Source of the DNA: Bacteroidales bacterium UBA2764
GTDB lineage: Bacteria; Bacteroidota; Bacteroidia; Bacteroidales; Paludibacteraceae
Direction: 5' to 3'
Length of the DNA stretch: 13,237 nucleotides
NCBI GenBank assembly: GCA_002352705.1
Contig: DEIW01000104.1
Location: 502-13,738, forward strand
Under the pieces are notes generated by a model. It saw only the letters and a program-made list of their open reading frames with translations, did not search any database and was not told the origin of the DNA. Positions 1 to 8,864 of this stretch are shown in pieces (position 1 is the first letter of the stretch; every line of letters starts with the position of its first letter). Position numbers and translations under genes: made by a program.

Positions 1-3000
1 TCGAATAGTGACATCAGTCCGGTGGTTACGGGTCATATAAAATTGACGTTGACGGCTTCATCGTCCGGTAAATATGCAGCCATTGACAATGTTAAAATAA
101 CAACATCGGCACCTGCCGGACCCGTTGCGGTTACCGGCGTAACGGTTAGCCCGACGAGTACTTCTGTTGAGGCAGGTCAAACAACGCAACTGACGGCTAC
201 TGTTGCCCCCTCAGACGCAGATAACACTGCTGTTACATGGTCAACAGGAGACGCCTCCATTGCATCTGTGGATGAGAATGGTCTCGTTACTGCAAATGGA
301 GTCGGAAAAACGGCCATCACCGTTACCACCCAAGATGGGGGATTTACGGCTACTTGCGAAGTAACAGTCACTGCTCCACCCGCTCCGATTGAGGTAGAAA
401 GCATCTCGATGAAAGCAGCTACCACCATCGCCATCGGTAGTTCTGAGACATTGACGGTTACCTATAATCCGGCTGACGCTAACACAGGCAAAGCATTGAC
501 TTGGAAATCCGACAACGAGGCAGTAGCCACTGTGGATGCTAACGGTAAGGTAACAGGTGTAACTGCCGGCAAGACGACTATCACCGCGACTACCGCTAAC
601 GGCAAATCCGCTTCTTGCGAAGTAACCGTACAAGCCGTCGCCGTCACCGGAATCAGTTTGGACAAGACCTCCGCTACAATCAAAATAGGCAGCACCACTA
701 CCCTCGTTGCTACCGTTACACCTGCAGATGCCACCAATAAAAACTTCACTTGGACCAGTAGCGACGCTACTGTCGCAAGCGTTAATAAAGGTGTCGTGAG
801 CGGTCTAAAGAAAGGTACTGCTACTATCACCGTCACTACCGAAGACGGAGGATTTAAAGCGGAATGTGCCGTCACCGTACAAGAAGGCGATCCCGTTCCG
901 GAAACGAGTCTCACGCTCCATACACCAGGTGTTTATGAAGAGAAATCCCAAAATGGTGGGTATAATGGAACCCTTAGCGTCTTCAATAGTCGCGAGTATG
1001 AGGTGTACTACACGGAATATACTGATGGTACTAAGTATCCAACTTTCTCTACTACCCTTGTAGCAGAAGGTAAAACACAAGGAATTAGCGGTTCTACCTC
1101 TGAGACAAAAAACGTTGGAAAGCCGGGCGATACATGGTTTGAAGGAACAATTGCCAGTACGTCCGAATGTAAAAATGCTTCTTCGAAAGACGAATTTACA
1201 TTTGAGACAAAAATGATTCGTGAGCACCGTCTGGGAGCAAACGATACATACAAGTTCCATGTGCAAGGTTTTGACCAGTTCTCGCTTTGGGGAATGGATA
1301 AAAAACTGGATCAAAAAAACGGCAATCAGGTATTCGTAGTGAAAGTGGATGGTGTAGAGCAACCTACTGACGCCTCGCTATATAACACTTCGTCTTATAC
1401 AATCCGCCGTTACAATATTACTACCGGCAGACACCTCATTGAAATTTCCACCACATGTACATCCAGTAATGCATGCTATATGGGCGGTATATCTCTGCGT
1501 GTCGCACAAGCGCCTACCGTCAAACACCTCAAAGGAAACGATTCCACGCAGGTAGTTCGTCAGACAGAGGCGATACGCACTGTTACTTATACTGTAAAAT
1601 ACAATAAGATTGATGGAGCAAAGACCGAATTGCAATGGATTGGAGCTCCTGGTACCGGTATTGAGTTGGAGGAAGTCGCCTCTGTTGCCGGAAGTATAGT
1701 GGATACACTCAGACTGCGCGGTACCGCAATGTGCCCAGTTGGCGAATACAACTATGCTATCGTTTCTTCGCTCAATGGAATAGAGACAAGCCGTATCCCC
1801 GGCAAGTTGTACGTTAAAACGGATATCATTGCGACGTCGGAATTAACCGCCGTTGTCTATCAGAACGAAGAAATGGACAAGAAGATAACGTTCAAGTACT
1901 ATGCGCTGAGCGCGGATGACGTACAGCTCAAATGGCTGAACGGTCAGCCTGCCGGCATCACTGCTTCAGGGAAAGACGGTATATATTCGATTGGAGGTAC
2001 GCCTACTGTGGTGGATACGTTCCGGTACACCATTACCATCCCGGGCGCAGATACTACCTACTCCGGTGCAATCATTGTTAATCCGTTGGATTACGGAGAG
2101 AACCCTGTACTCTACCTGTATAAGAACAAAGATGCCTACAATAAAGATTACGTCTATAAATACCTCAAAGAGAAAAACTGGAATCTTATTCCGCGTATAG
2201 GAGCAGAGAAACTGCGCGACCTTGACCAGTATAAGAAATACAAATGGATTGTTATTTCAGAGGACGCCGATGCCAATAACGGCGAAGTACTAAGCATCGC
2301 CCTTGGAAATGTCAATCTACCTGTGCTGAATATGAAAGGCTTCGTTTATGCATACCAAAGAAATGACGCCAATCCGTCCGGTTGGGGCGAACCCGATAAC
2401 GGAAGCCTGACACAAGACGGTTGTTTCATTACAGTTCAACGTGACGACCACCCGATCTTTAAATCATTGTATAAAAAGGCAGGTGACAAGATCCAGGTAC
2501 TGGATTCCGTCAGCAGAAAGGGGTTGATGCCTATCAACATCTTCCAGCAGGGGACACTCTGTCTGGCAACTGCTCTTACCCGTAATGACACTTCCTACTA
2601 TGGTAACGGCGAACTGCAAACCGTGCTCCATGAGATTCCTGCAGCTATGCGTGGCGGGTCGAAATATATATGCTTGCCGCTTGCTATCAGCAGCAGTAAA
2701 AATCTGACCTCCGACGGATACAAATTACTGGATGCTGTTGTCACGTATCTCCTTGGTAACGAACCTACTATAAACGTACCGACTGTACAAATAACCAGTT
2801 TTGTATTGGATGGCGTAGCCGGAGATATTAATCAGACAGAGAAAACCATCACTCTGACGATTGATACTCTCAAACATCCGAAGTTAAATCTCAAAGAGGC
2901 GAAACCGATCGTTACTTTAGCCAGCAATTATACGTTTGTTACTCCGGCTTCGAAGGAGAGTGTAGATTTGTCCACCAGTGCCTACTTGCCGGTACAATAC

Positions 3001-3225
3001 GTTGTTACTGATTATATCAATCGCACGGTATACAATGTTATCGTACAAATCACCTCTTATGAAGGTATTGAAGAAGTATACGCTGTTGGTGATTGGGTGA
3101 ACGTATATGATATTTTCGGGCGGAAAATTACCACTACGAATGAGAATATCTATACGATGACTCTGCCGCGCGGAGTATATATCATCGTTACCGAGTCCGG
3201 TCAAACACTCAAAATCACAAAATAA
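1..3225 (+). CDS. Secreted multidomain Big_2 protein with T9SS C-terminal sorting domain (5' partial)
   Basis: The reading frame is open from base 1, so the true start lies before the window; the GTG at 22 is only the first start-like codon. Residue numbers here count from that GTG. The first ~30 residues look like the end of a beta-sandwich domain (GKYAAIDNVKI). Three bacterial Ig-like group 2 (Big_2) repeats follow at about 35-117, 121-206 and 207-293, each with the pattern VTGVTVSP...L.ATV.P.DA....TW.S.D..VASV...G.V.G...G.ATITVTT...C.VTV. Residues ~298-495 are an unrecognised beta-rich region, ~500-690 two Ig-like segments, and ~694-915 an alpha/beta Rossmann-like module (VLYLYKNKD, WIVISEDAD, LPVLNMKGFVYAY). 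Residues ~920-1013 form another beta domain, possibly DUF5018-like. The tail 1014-1067 (VNVYDIFGRK, LPRGVYIIV, LKITK) matches type A T9SS sorting domains, so export across the outer membrane and surface attachment or release are inferred. No catalytic motif is recognised; adhesion or glycan binding is possible. Confidence 0.85.
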   Translation, partial: SNSDISPVVTGHIKLTLTASSSGKYAAIDNVKITTSAPAGPVAVTGVTVSPTSTSVEAGQTTQLTATVAPSDADNTAVTWSTGDASIASVDENGLVTANGVGKTAITVTTQDGGFTATCEVTVTAPPAPIEVESISMKAATTIAIGSSETLTVTYNPADANTGKALTWKSDNEAVATVDANGKVTGVTAGKTTITATTANGKSASCEVTVQAVAVTGISLDKTSATIKIGSTTTLVATVTPADATNKNFTWTSSDATVASVNKGVVSGLKKGTATITVTTEDGGFKAECAVTVQEGDPVPETSLTLHTPGVYEEKSQNGGYNGTLSVFNSREYEVYYTEYTDGTKYPTFSTTLVAEGKTQGISGSTSETKNVGKPGDTWFEGTIASTSECKNASSKDEFTFETKMIREHRLGANDTYKFHVQGFDQFSLWGMDKKLDQKNGNQVFVVKVDGVEQPTDASLYNTSSYTIRRYNITTGRHLIEISTTCTSSNACYMGGISLRVAQAPTVKHLKGNDSTQVVRQTEAIRTVTYTVKYNKIDGAKTELQWIGAPGTGIELEEVASVAGSIVDTLRLRGTAMCPVGEYNYAIVSSLNGIETSRIPGKLYVKTDIIATSELTAVVYQNEEMDKKITFKYYALSADDVQLKWLNGQPAGITASGKDGIYSIGGTPTVVDTFRYTITIPGADTTYSGAIIVNPLDYGENPVLYLYKNKDAYNKDYVYKYLKEKNWNLIPRIGAEKLRDLDQYKKYKWIVISEDADANNGEVLSIALGNVNLPVLNMKGFVYAYQRNDANPSGWGEPDNGSLTQDGCFITVQRDDHPIFKSLYKKAGDKIQVLDSVSRKGLMPINIFQQGTLCLATALTRNDTSYYGNGELQTVLHEIPAAMRGGSKYICLPLAISSSKNLTSDGYKLLDAVVTYLLGNEPTINVPTVQITSFVLDGVAGDINQTEKTITLTIDTLKHPKLNLKEAKPIVTLASNYTFVTPASKESVDLSTSAYLPVQYVVTDYINRTVYNVIVQITSYEGIEEVYAVGDWVNVYDIFGRKITTTNENIYTMTLPRGVYIIVTESGQTLKITK

Positions 3226-3246
3226 TAAATCACACTATAGGGATTT

Positions 3247-6200
3247 ACGCAAATTGAAGATCTGAACATACTGTTTGGACAACACCCTGAGATAACACTA
3301 GTTAATCGGGAGGTGGGCAAAGGGAAGGGCATGCACCTTCTCTTAGCCGGTTTGTACGCGAGCGCGCGATCGCTCGCACTTACGCGTATAAATACTCCTT
3401 TATTCATCATTCTGGACAACGCAGAAAATGCCCAATATATGTTCGGCGACATGAAGGCTTTGGGGTGTAATGCTTTGTTCTTCCCTTCCGGCAAAAGAAG
3501 ACGGACGATAGATGAAGCCATGGTAATCCAACGTACGGAGACTCTTGCTGCGCTATCTAATGAAGAGAAAGACATTCATTGCGTCATTACTTATCCGGAG
3601 GCTCTCGCCGAGGGCGTTCCTACAAAAGCGGACCTGACGAGCCGCAGCCTGACACTCAAGAAAGATGAAGAGATACAAATCTCAACGCTTAGTTCGAAGC
3701 TTTCCGACTTAGGATTCGAGCATGTGGATTTTGTCTTTCAGCCGGGTCAGTACGCTGTGCGCGGAAGTATCGTAGACATCTATAGTTACAGCCACGACAA
3801 TCCTTTCCGTATTGATTTCTTCGGAGACGAGATAGACAGTATCCGGGAATTTGACATTGAGGACCAATTATCCAAAAACAAAGTAAACAGTGCAGAAATA
3901 ACTGCAGCCCCGCTTCCTTCGTCACAAAATCAAGAGACATATATCACGGCTTACCTGAATAATCGTTTTGTATGGGTATCAAATGACTGGCAAATAGTGC
4001 AGTACAAGCTGAACGGTCTGGGGCTACCTGATAATATCTTCGACATCAATCATACCGATACAATAGAGTTGGCTGAGAAAAGTTCATTTGCCACCCATAG
4101 CAAAGTCTCTTTTGATACACTTCCACAACCTGTCTTTCATAAACAGTTTGATATTCTGACTGATGATATAAAAAAACATATTGAAGATGGCTATAAAATC
4201 TATATCTTAGCAGAACAAAGCAAACAGCTCGATCGTCTCAAAGCTATTTTTGAAGCACAGGATGAGACAGTCTCCTTTATCGGTATCAACGCTACGCTCC
4301 ATGAGGGATTTGTGGATCGTGGTTTGAAAATATGCTGCTATACCGACCATCAGATATTTGAACGATATCATCGCGTAACGATGACCAGTGAGAATGCGCG
4401 AAGAGGAAAAGCCATCATCACATTACGCGAGATAAACCAACTGCAGGTCGGAGATTATGTAGTACACTCCGATCATGGTATCGCTAAATTCGGAGGACTG
4501 GTAACTACACCTGTCAACGGGAAACCGCAGGAGATGATCAAACTAAACTACCGCGATGGAGCTAATGTGTTTGTCAGCATTCATAACTTGCACCGCATTA
4601 GCAAATACAAAGGTCGTGAAGGCAGCGAACCAACTATTGCCCGGCTTGGAAGCGGCGCTTGGGAAAGACTCAAAGAGAGGACAAAAGACAAAGTCAAAGA
4701 CATCGCCCGAGATTTGATAAAGCTTTATGCGACCCGCAAGCAACAGAAAGGTTTTGCTTATTCTCCGGACGGATATATGCAGCACGAACTGGAGGCGTCT
4801 TTCCTCTATGAAGACACTCCGGATCAGGCTAAAGCTACCGCAGATGTAAAACGCGATTTGGAGAGTCCAATGCCGATGGATCGTCTCGTTTGCGGAGACG
4901 TGGGATTCGGAAAAACAGAAGTAGCAATGAGAGCAGCATTCAAAGTCGCTTCAGATGGCAAACAAGTGGCAGTCCTCGTCCCCACGACTGTTCTCGCGCT
5001 ACAACATTACAACACCTTTACCGAGAGAATGAAGAATCTCCCGGTACGCATAGAGTACCTGAGCCGTCTGAAGAGTGGCAAAGAAACCAAAGAACTACTC
5101 TCAGAATTGGAGGCGGGGAAAATTGATATTATCATTGGCACTCATAAACTCATCGGCAAGTCTGTCAAATGGCATGATCTTGGACTTTTGATTATTGATG
5201 AGGAACAGAAATTCGGCGTAGCAGCAAAAGAGAAGCTGAAATCTCTTCGGACGAATGTAGATGTGCTGACTCTCACGGCGACACCAATACCGAGAACTTT
5301 GCAGTTCTCATTGCTCGGAGCGCGGGATTTAAGTGTGATGACCACCCCGCCCCCTAACCGTTATCCGGTACAAACAGAACTCATCACTGTTGATGACGAA
5401 GATATTATTAAGGACGCTATTGATTTGGAGATGGAGCGGAACGGACAGATATTTATTGTCAATAACCGCATTGAAATGTTGCCACGTATCGAAAACAAGA
5501 TCCGCAAATTATGCCCGGAAGCACGAATCATTACGGCTCATGGTCAGATGGCTCCCGGGGAACTGGAGGAGAGACTGGAGGCGTTCATCAATTACGACTA
5601 TGACATCCTGCTCTCGACAACGATTATTGAGAGCGGTGTAGATATTCCAAACGTGAACACCATACTGATTTTCAGTGCAAATCACTATGGACTAGCAGAT
5701 TTACACCAACTCCGTGGACGCGTAGGACGAAGCAACAGGAAAGCCTACTGCTATCTGATAGCACCGGAGAAAGAACTGCTGACGGAGGATGCCAGGAGAC
5801 GGTTGGAAGCGCTCAGTACCTTTGCGGAACTCGGGGCCGGATTCAGTCTGGCTATGCAAGATCTGGATATACGTGGAGCCGGAAACATGTTAGGAAGCGA
5901 ACAATCCGGATTCATAGCGGATTTAGGATATGAAACCTATCAACGCATTCTGAATGAAGCCATTGAAGAATTGAAAGAGGAGGAAGGTCTGCTTCCGGAA
6001 GACAATAATGTTCTAACAGCCAATAGTTACTCAAACGGGAAATTAACATGGTGTAATGATGCGCAGTTAGAGACCGACATCGCCGTATGTTTTCCGAACG
6101 ATTACATCGAGAATATATCCGAGCGCATTACCCTCTACCGCGAACTGGATAATATTCATAGCGAAGAGCAGCTGCTCGAGTTCCGAAAACGGCTAATTGA

Positions 6201-6531
6201 CCGTTTTGGAGTTTTGCCCGAACCGGCAGAAGAATTATTGGATGTTGTCCGGCTCAGATGGCTATGTTGCCGGTTAGGAATAGAGAAAATCCTACTAAAG
6301 GGAGAACACCTCACCATGTATTTTGTACAACATAAAGATGCTTTCTGGCAATCAACCGCCTTCGGAAATATGATTCAATACGCAGCGACCCGCCCCGAGA
6401 GATGTTCTCTCCACGAAGAGACAGACAAGAAAGGCATCAAAACCGGAAGACGATATATAACTATTACGAATGTCAAAACTATTGCAGGTGCCATCACTTT
6501 GCTTTCTAAAATAGAGAAAGGAGATTTATAA
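3247..6531 (+). CDS. mfd: Transcription-repair coupling factor Mfd
   Basis: This ATP-dependent DNA translocase removes RNA polymerase stalled at lesions and recruits UvrA. Residues are counted from the GTG at 3313 (1072 aa). The N-terminus carries the UvrB-like domain 1. The CarD/RID RNA-polymerase-interaction domain is at 377-435 (LQVGDYVVHSDHGIAKFGG). The helicase core has Walker A GDVGFGKT at 528-535, the DEEQ box at 629-632, LTATPIPRT, and QLRGRVGR at 799-806; the TRG region lies in TTIIESGVDIPNV. The C-terminal TRCF domain starts near 917. The chosen start is not canonical. In-frame coding-like sequence (QIEDLNILFGQHPEI) extends upstream of the GTG to a stop at 3238-3240 with no ATG, GTG or TTG. 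An ACG at 3247 is where an initiator Met would sit, giving 1094 aa. The GTG at 3313 is the fallback; its GGGAGG lies directly against it, too close for a Shine-Dalgarno. The stop overlaps the kdsB ATG by 1 nt. Function is certain; the start is not. Confidence 0.96.
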   Translation, partial: TQIEDLNILFGQHPEITLVNREVGKGKGMHLLLAGLYASARSLALTRINTPLFIILDNAENAQYMFGDMKALGCNALFFPSGKRRRTIDEAMVIQRTETLAALSNEEKDIHCVITYPEALAEGVPTKADLTSRSLTLKKDEEIQISTLSSKLSDLGFEHVDFVFQPGQYAVRGSIVDIYSYSHDNPFRIDFFGDEIDSIREFDIEDQLSKNKVNSAEITAAPLPSSQNQETYITAYLNNRFVWVSNDWQIVQYKLNGLGLPDNIFDINHTDTIELAEKSSFATHSKVSFDTLPQPVFHKQFDILTDDIKKHIEDGYKIYILAEQSKQLDRLKAIFEAQDETVSFIGINATLHEGFVDRGLKICCYTDHQIFERYHRVTMTSENARRGKAIITLREINQLQVGDYVVHSDHGIAKFGGLVTTPVNGKPQEMIKLNYRDGANVFVSIHNLHRISKYKGREGSEPTIARLGSGAWERLKERTKDKVKDIARDLIKLYATRKQQKGFAYSPDGYMQHELEASFLYEDTPDQAKATADVKRDLESPMPMDRLVCGDVGFGKTEVAMRAAFKVASDGKQVAVLVPTTVLALQHYNTFTERMKNLPVRIEYLSRLKSGKETKELLSELEAGKIDIIIGTHKLIGKSVKWHDLGLLIIDEEQKFGVAAKEKLKSLRTNVDVLTLTATPIPRTLQFSLLGARDLSVMTTPPPNRYPVQTELITVDDEDIIKDAIDLEMERNGQIFIVNNRIEMLPRIENKIRKLCPEARIITAHGQMAPGELEERLEAFINYDYDILLSTTIIESGVDIPNVNTILIFSANHYGLADLHQLRGRVGRSNRKAYCYLIAPEKELLTEDARRRLEALSTFAELGAGFSLAMQDLDIRGAGNMLGSEQSGFIADLGYETYQRILNEAIEELKEEEGLLPEDNNVLTANSYSNGKLTWCNDAQLETDIAVCFPNDYIENISERITLYRELDNIHSEEQLLEFRKRLIDRFGVLPEPAEELLDVVRLRWLCCRLGIEKILLKGEHLTMYFVQHKDAFWQSTAFGNMIQYAATRPERCSLHEETDKKGIKTGRRYITITNVKTIAGAITLLSKIEKGDL
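3358..3377 (+). other. GC-rich perfect inverted repeat in early mfd coding region
   Basis: GCGAGCG (3358-3364) and CGCTCGC (3371-3377) form a perfect 7-bp stem with a 6-nt loop, inside codons for the YASARSLAL stretch of Mfd. It is much more GC-rich than its surroundings and close to the 5' end of the message. It has no terminator features. Confidence 0.3.
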
Positions 6532-7310
6532 TGAAATTTATAGGAATCATACCCGCCAGATTCGCTTCCACGCGTTTCCCCGGTAAACCTCTTGCAGACA
6601 TATGCGGCAAGACCGTTATTCGTCGCGTATATGAACAAGCCAGCAAAGCCTTAGATACCGTATTAGTGGCTACGGATGATGAGCGGATCTACAATGCGGT
6701 AGAATCGTTTGGCGGTAAAGTTGTCATGACGAGAGCAGACCACCGCTGCGGAACCGACCGCTGTCTGGAGGCTTATAATGCCATCACTTCACCGGTTTGG
6801 CGCACACAAAATGACGCAGATACGGTTATCATCAATATTCAGGGCGACGAGCCCTTTATCCAACCGGAACAAATAGAAACACTGATGAACTGTTTTGATG
6901 GTCCTCACACACAGATAGCAACGCTTGTCCGCCCTTACACCGATTCGGACACTTTGGCGGATTTGGAGAATCCGAACACCCCAAAAGTAGCATGGTCGAA
7001 AGAAACAGGAGAAGCATTATTGTTTTCCCGCAGTGTGATTCCATTTTTGCGCGGTATAGAGAAAAACGAATGGCTGCAAAAAGGCTCGTTTTACCGCCAT
7101 ATAGGTTTATACGCCTATCGTGCAGATATATTAGCACGGATTACACAACTGGCGCCTTCTCCTCTGGAACTCGCGGAGAGTCTTGAGCAACTGAGATGGA
7201 TAGAGAACGGTTTCCGGATTCGTATAGGAATAACCAATACGCCTACTATCGGAATTGACACTCCTGAAGACTTGGAGAAAGCCATTGAATGGTATAAAAT
7301 TAATGGATAA
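6531..7310 (+). CDS. kdsB: 3-deoxy-manno-octulosonate cytidylyltransferase (CMP-Kdo synthetase)
   Basis: KdsB couples Kdo to CTP, giving CMP-Kdo and pyrophosphate. This cytoplasmic step activates Kdo for transfer onto lipid A in lipopolysaccharide synthesis. The 259-aa product has the usual length for the family. It opens with the nucleotide-binding signature PARFASTRFPGKPL (residues 8-21), followed by VATDDERI, the HRCGTDRC segment, and the metal/CTP-binding NIQGDEP at 102-108 with Asp106. FYRHIGLYAYR and the C-terminal GIDTPEDLEKA, with the second metal-ligand candidate Asp243, complete the set. The HRxGTDR segment has Cys where many homologues have Ser (HxSGTDR), a mild variation. The ATG at 6531 shares its A with the mfd stop (TAATG), so translational coupling to mfd is likely. 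The gene indicates a Kdo-containing LPS or lipooligosaccharide. Confidence 0.96.
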   Translation: MKFIGIIPARFASTRFPGKPLADICGKTVIRRVYEQASKALDTVLVATDDERIYNAVESFGGKVVMTRADHRCGTDRCLEAYNAITSPVWRTQNDADTVIINIQGDEPFIQPEQIETLMNCFDGPHTQIATLVRPYTDSDTLADLENPNTPKVAWSKETGEALLFSRSVIPFLRGIEKNEWLQKGSFYRHIGLYAYRADILARITQLAPSPLELAESLEQLRWIENGFRIRIGITNTPTIGIDTPEDLEKAIEWYKING

Positions 7311-7344
7311 ATAACAATATTAACCTTTAAAAACACAACTAATT

Positions 7345-8061
7345 ATGGCAAAAGAAAATTGTCCTACTCCGCACATTGGTGCGCAGTACGGAGAGATTGC
7401 AAAAACAATGATTATGGCGGGTGATCCGCTGCGTGCAAAACTAATGGCAGAGCGTTATCTTGAAAATCCTGTTCAGGTGAATAATGTACGCGGAATGCTT
7501 GCCTTTACCGGCACTTACAAAGGAAAGAAAGTGACCGTGATGGGGCATGGTATGGGTATTCCGTCTATTGGAATCTACACCTATGAACTATTTAATTTTT
7601 ATGACGTTGATACCATCATCCGTGTAGGATCGTGCGGTGCACGCCAAATGTATGTCAAGCTGGGAGACCTCGTGATTGCGCAGGGTAGTTGCACCGACAG
7701 TAACTGGGACGCACAATACAATTTGGCGGGTCACTATGCTCCTATTGCGGACTTTGAACTCTGCCGTAAAGCCGTAGAGGCTGCAGAAAAACGCGGTTAT
7801 ACTTATCACGTAGGTAATGTCTTTTCTGCCGACATCTTCTATTGCGAAGACGAGCGAAAAGCTAACTGGACAAAAATGGGCGTGCTAGCTGACGAGATGG
7901 AAGCTCCTTCGCTGTATATGAACGCTGCCCGTGCCGGAAAGAAAGCACTGGTGATTTGTACCGTAAGTGATCACATCCTCACTGGTGAAGCCACTACCGC
8001 TGAGCAACGCCAGAACTCGTTCACAAATATGATGGACGTAGCTTTTGATATTATCGGATAA
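7345..8061 (+). CDS. deoD: Purine-nucleoside phosphorylase, DeoD type
   Basis: This enzyme cleaves purine (deoxy)nucleosides with phosphate into free base and (deoxy)ribose-1-phosphate in the cytoplasm, for purine salvage. The 238-aa protein matches the hexameric bacterial PNP (NP-I) family over its full length. Visible elements are TPHIGA near the N-terminus, AGDPLRAK (phosphate binding), GHGMGIPSIGIY, VGSCGA at 94-99, the ribose-binding Met185-Glu186 in ADEMEAPSLY, and SDH at 208-210, whose Asp209 corresponds to the E. coli catalytic Asp204. The C-terminal TGEATTAEQRQNSF resembles the E. coli THEQTTAAERQ segment. It starts 34 nt after kdsB in an AT-rich gap with no clear Shine-Dalgarno or terminator, and its stop overlaps the next start by 1 nt. 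It therefore seems to sit within the same operon, although its role is unrelated to the envelope genes. Confidence 0.96.
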   Translation: MAKENCPTPHIGAQYGEIAKTMIMAGDPLRAKLMAERYLENPVQVNNVRGMLAFTGTYKGKKVTVMGHGMGIPSIGIYTYELFNFYDVDTIIRVGSCGARQMYVKLGDLVIAQGSCTDSNWDAQYNLAGHYAPIADFELCRKAVEAAEKRGYTYHVGNVFSADIFYCEDERKANWTKMGVLADEMEAPSLYMNAARAGKKALVICTVSDHILTGEATTAEQRQNSFTNMMDVAFDIIG

Positions 8062-8852
8062 TGCGGACCTATCATTTATCAATAGTATTAGCATTTCTGC
8101 CCCTGGGTGTAATAGCCCAGGAGCAGAGTGCCCCTGCAGAAGAACAGCCGGTTCCAACGCAGCAGACTGAGGTACAACAACCTCAAGAAGTATCAAATCA
8201 GGCAAAAGAGCAGCCCCAAAAGAAGTCGTCGCCGATATTCACCGGTTTTAGTGGAGGAATGATGATACACGGCGGATATCTGTTCTCAGACGATCCACGC
8301 AAAGTATTCAGTAGTAGCGGATTAGGGAATGAAGACTATGTAAAAGGACTTCCGCAAAAAGGATTCTGCTTTGGTTTAGGAGGTGCGTTGCGCGTACATC
8401 TGTTGGATCATATTCATGTGGGAGCAGAAGGTTTTGTCAGTACAATGCCCCTTATGGGAACAGGGTCCAATATACGTAGCGGATGGGGAGGAGGATTTTG
8501 CGATGTATATACTACCTTTGGAAAAATACACCCGTTCATCGGTATTACTGTAGGAGGTGGAGCCATGAGGCGACTCTATGTTCCCGACCAAGCTGCGTCT
8601 GTCAGTTATATGACCTCAGATAGCACATACTACAATGCCGCATATACTAAAACTCCTTTCTTTCTACTAGACCCATATATCGGTCTGGAAATCAGTTTGA
8701 GAGCTCATTTGGCTTTACTTATTCGCATTGACTATATGCTTCCGTTCGGCAAAACGAACAGCCGACTAACGGATAATGTGAAGTGGAGTAATTTTATGTC
8801 CCCTTCGGGACCTCGCCTATATGTAGGTGTCATGTTTGGAAAAAATAAATAA
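8061..8852 (+). CDS. Predicted outer-membrane beta-barrel protein with Gln/Glu/Pro-rich linker
   Basis: The 263-aa product begins with a Sec signal peptide (short basic MRTYH, hydrophobic LSIVLAFLPLGVIA, likely cleavage before Gln20). A low-complexity linker of Gln, Glu and Pro spans about residues 20-53, ending in QKKSSP. The rest alternates hydrophobic and polar residues in Gly- and aromatic-rich strands (FTGFSGGMMIHGGYLF, GFCFGLGGALRVHLLDH, HPFIGITVGGGAMRRLYV, PYIGLEISLRAHLALLIRIDYML) and ends RLYVGVMFGKNK, as small 8-10-stranded outer-membrane barrels do. Similar proteins are common in Bacteroidales; I know no assigned function. The linker could span periplasm or contact peptidoglycan, which is inference. 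Its ATG overlaps the deoD stop by 1 nt and yidC follows after 12 nt, so it is probably co-expressed with the insertase. A strong potential RNA hairpin lies in its signal-peptide coding region (8097-8126). Confidence 0.8.
   Translation: MRTYHLSIVLAFLPLGVIAQEQSAPAEEQPVPTQQTEVQQPQEVSNQAKEQPQKKSSPIFTGFSGGMMIHGGYLFSDDPRKVFSSSGLGNEDYVKGLPQKGFCFGLGGALRVHLLDHIHVGAEGFVSTMPLMGTGSNIRSGWGGGFCDVYTTFGKIHPFIGITVGGGAMRRLYVPDQAASVSYMTSDSTYYNAAYTKTPFFLLDPYIGLEISLRAHLALLIRIDYMLPFGKTNSRLTDNVKWSNFMSPSGPRLYVGVMFGKNK
8097..8126 (+). other. Potential mRNA hairpin in signal-peptide coding region of the barrel gene
   Basis: CTGCCCCTGGG (8097-8107) can pair with CCCAGGAGCAG (8116-8126): 10 of 11 pairs, with one C-A mismatch and an 8-nt loop. 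No U-tract follows on either strand, so it is not an intrinsic terminator. It lies 36-65 nt downstream of the ATG and could affect translation, or it may be chance. Confidence 0.35.
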
Positions 8853-8864
8853 AAATAGATATAA

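Noticed and set aside
241..914. Long antisense open frames opposite the Big_2 repeats
   Set aside because: They mirror the Thr/Val-rich repeat codons on the other strand, show no family resemblance and have no promoter; shadows of the plus-strand gene.
2931..2938. TACGTTTG on the plus strand as a -7 promoter box for the mfd operon
   Set aside because: It matches TAnnTTTG, but no TTG lies about 20 nt upstream, and it is over 300 nt from mfd within coding sequence; probably chance.
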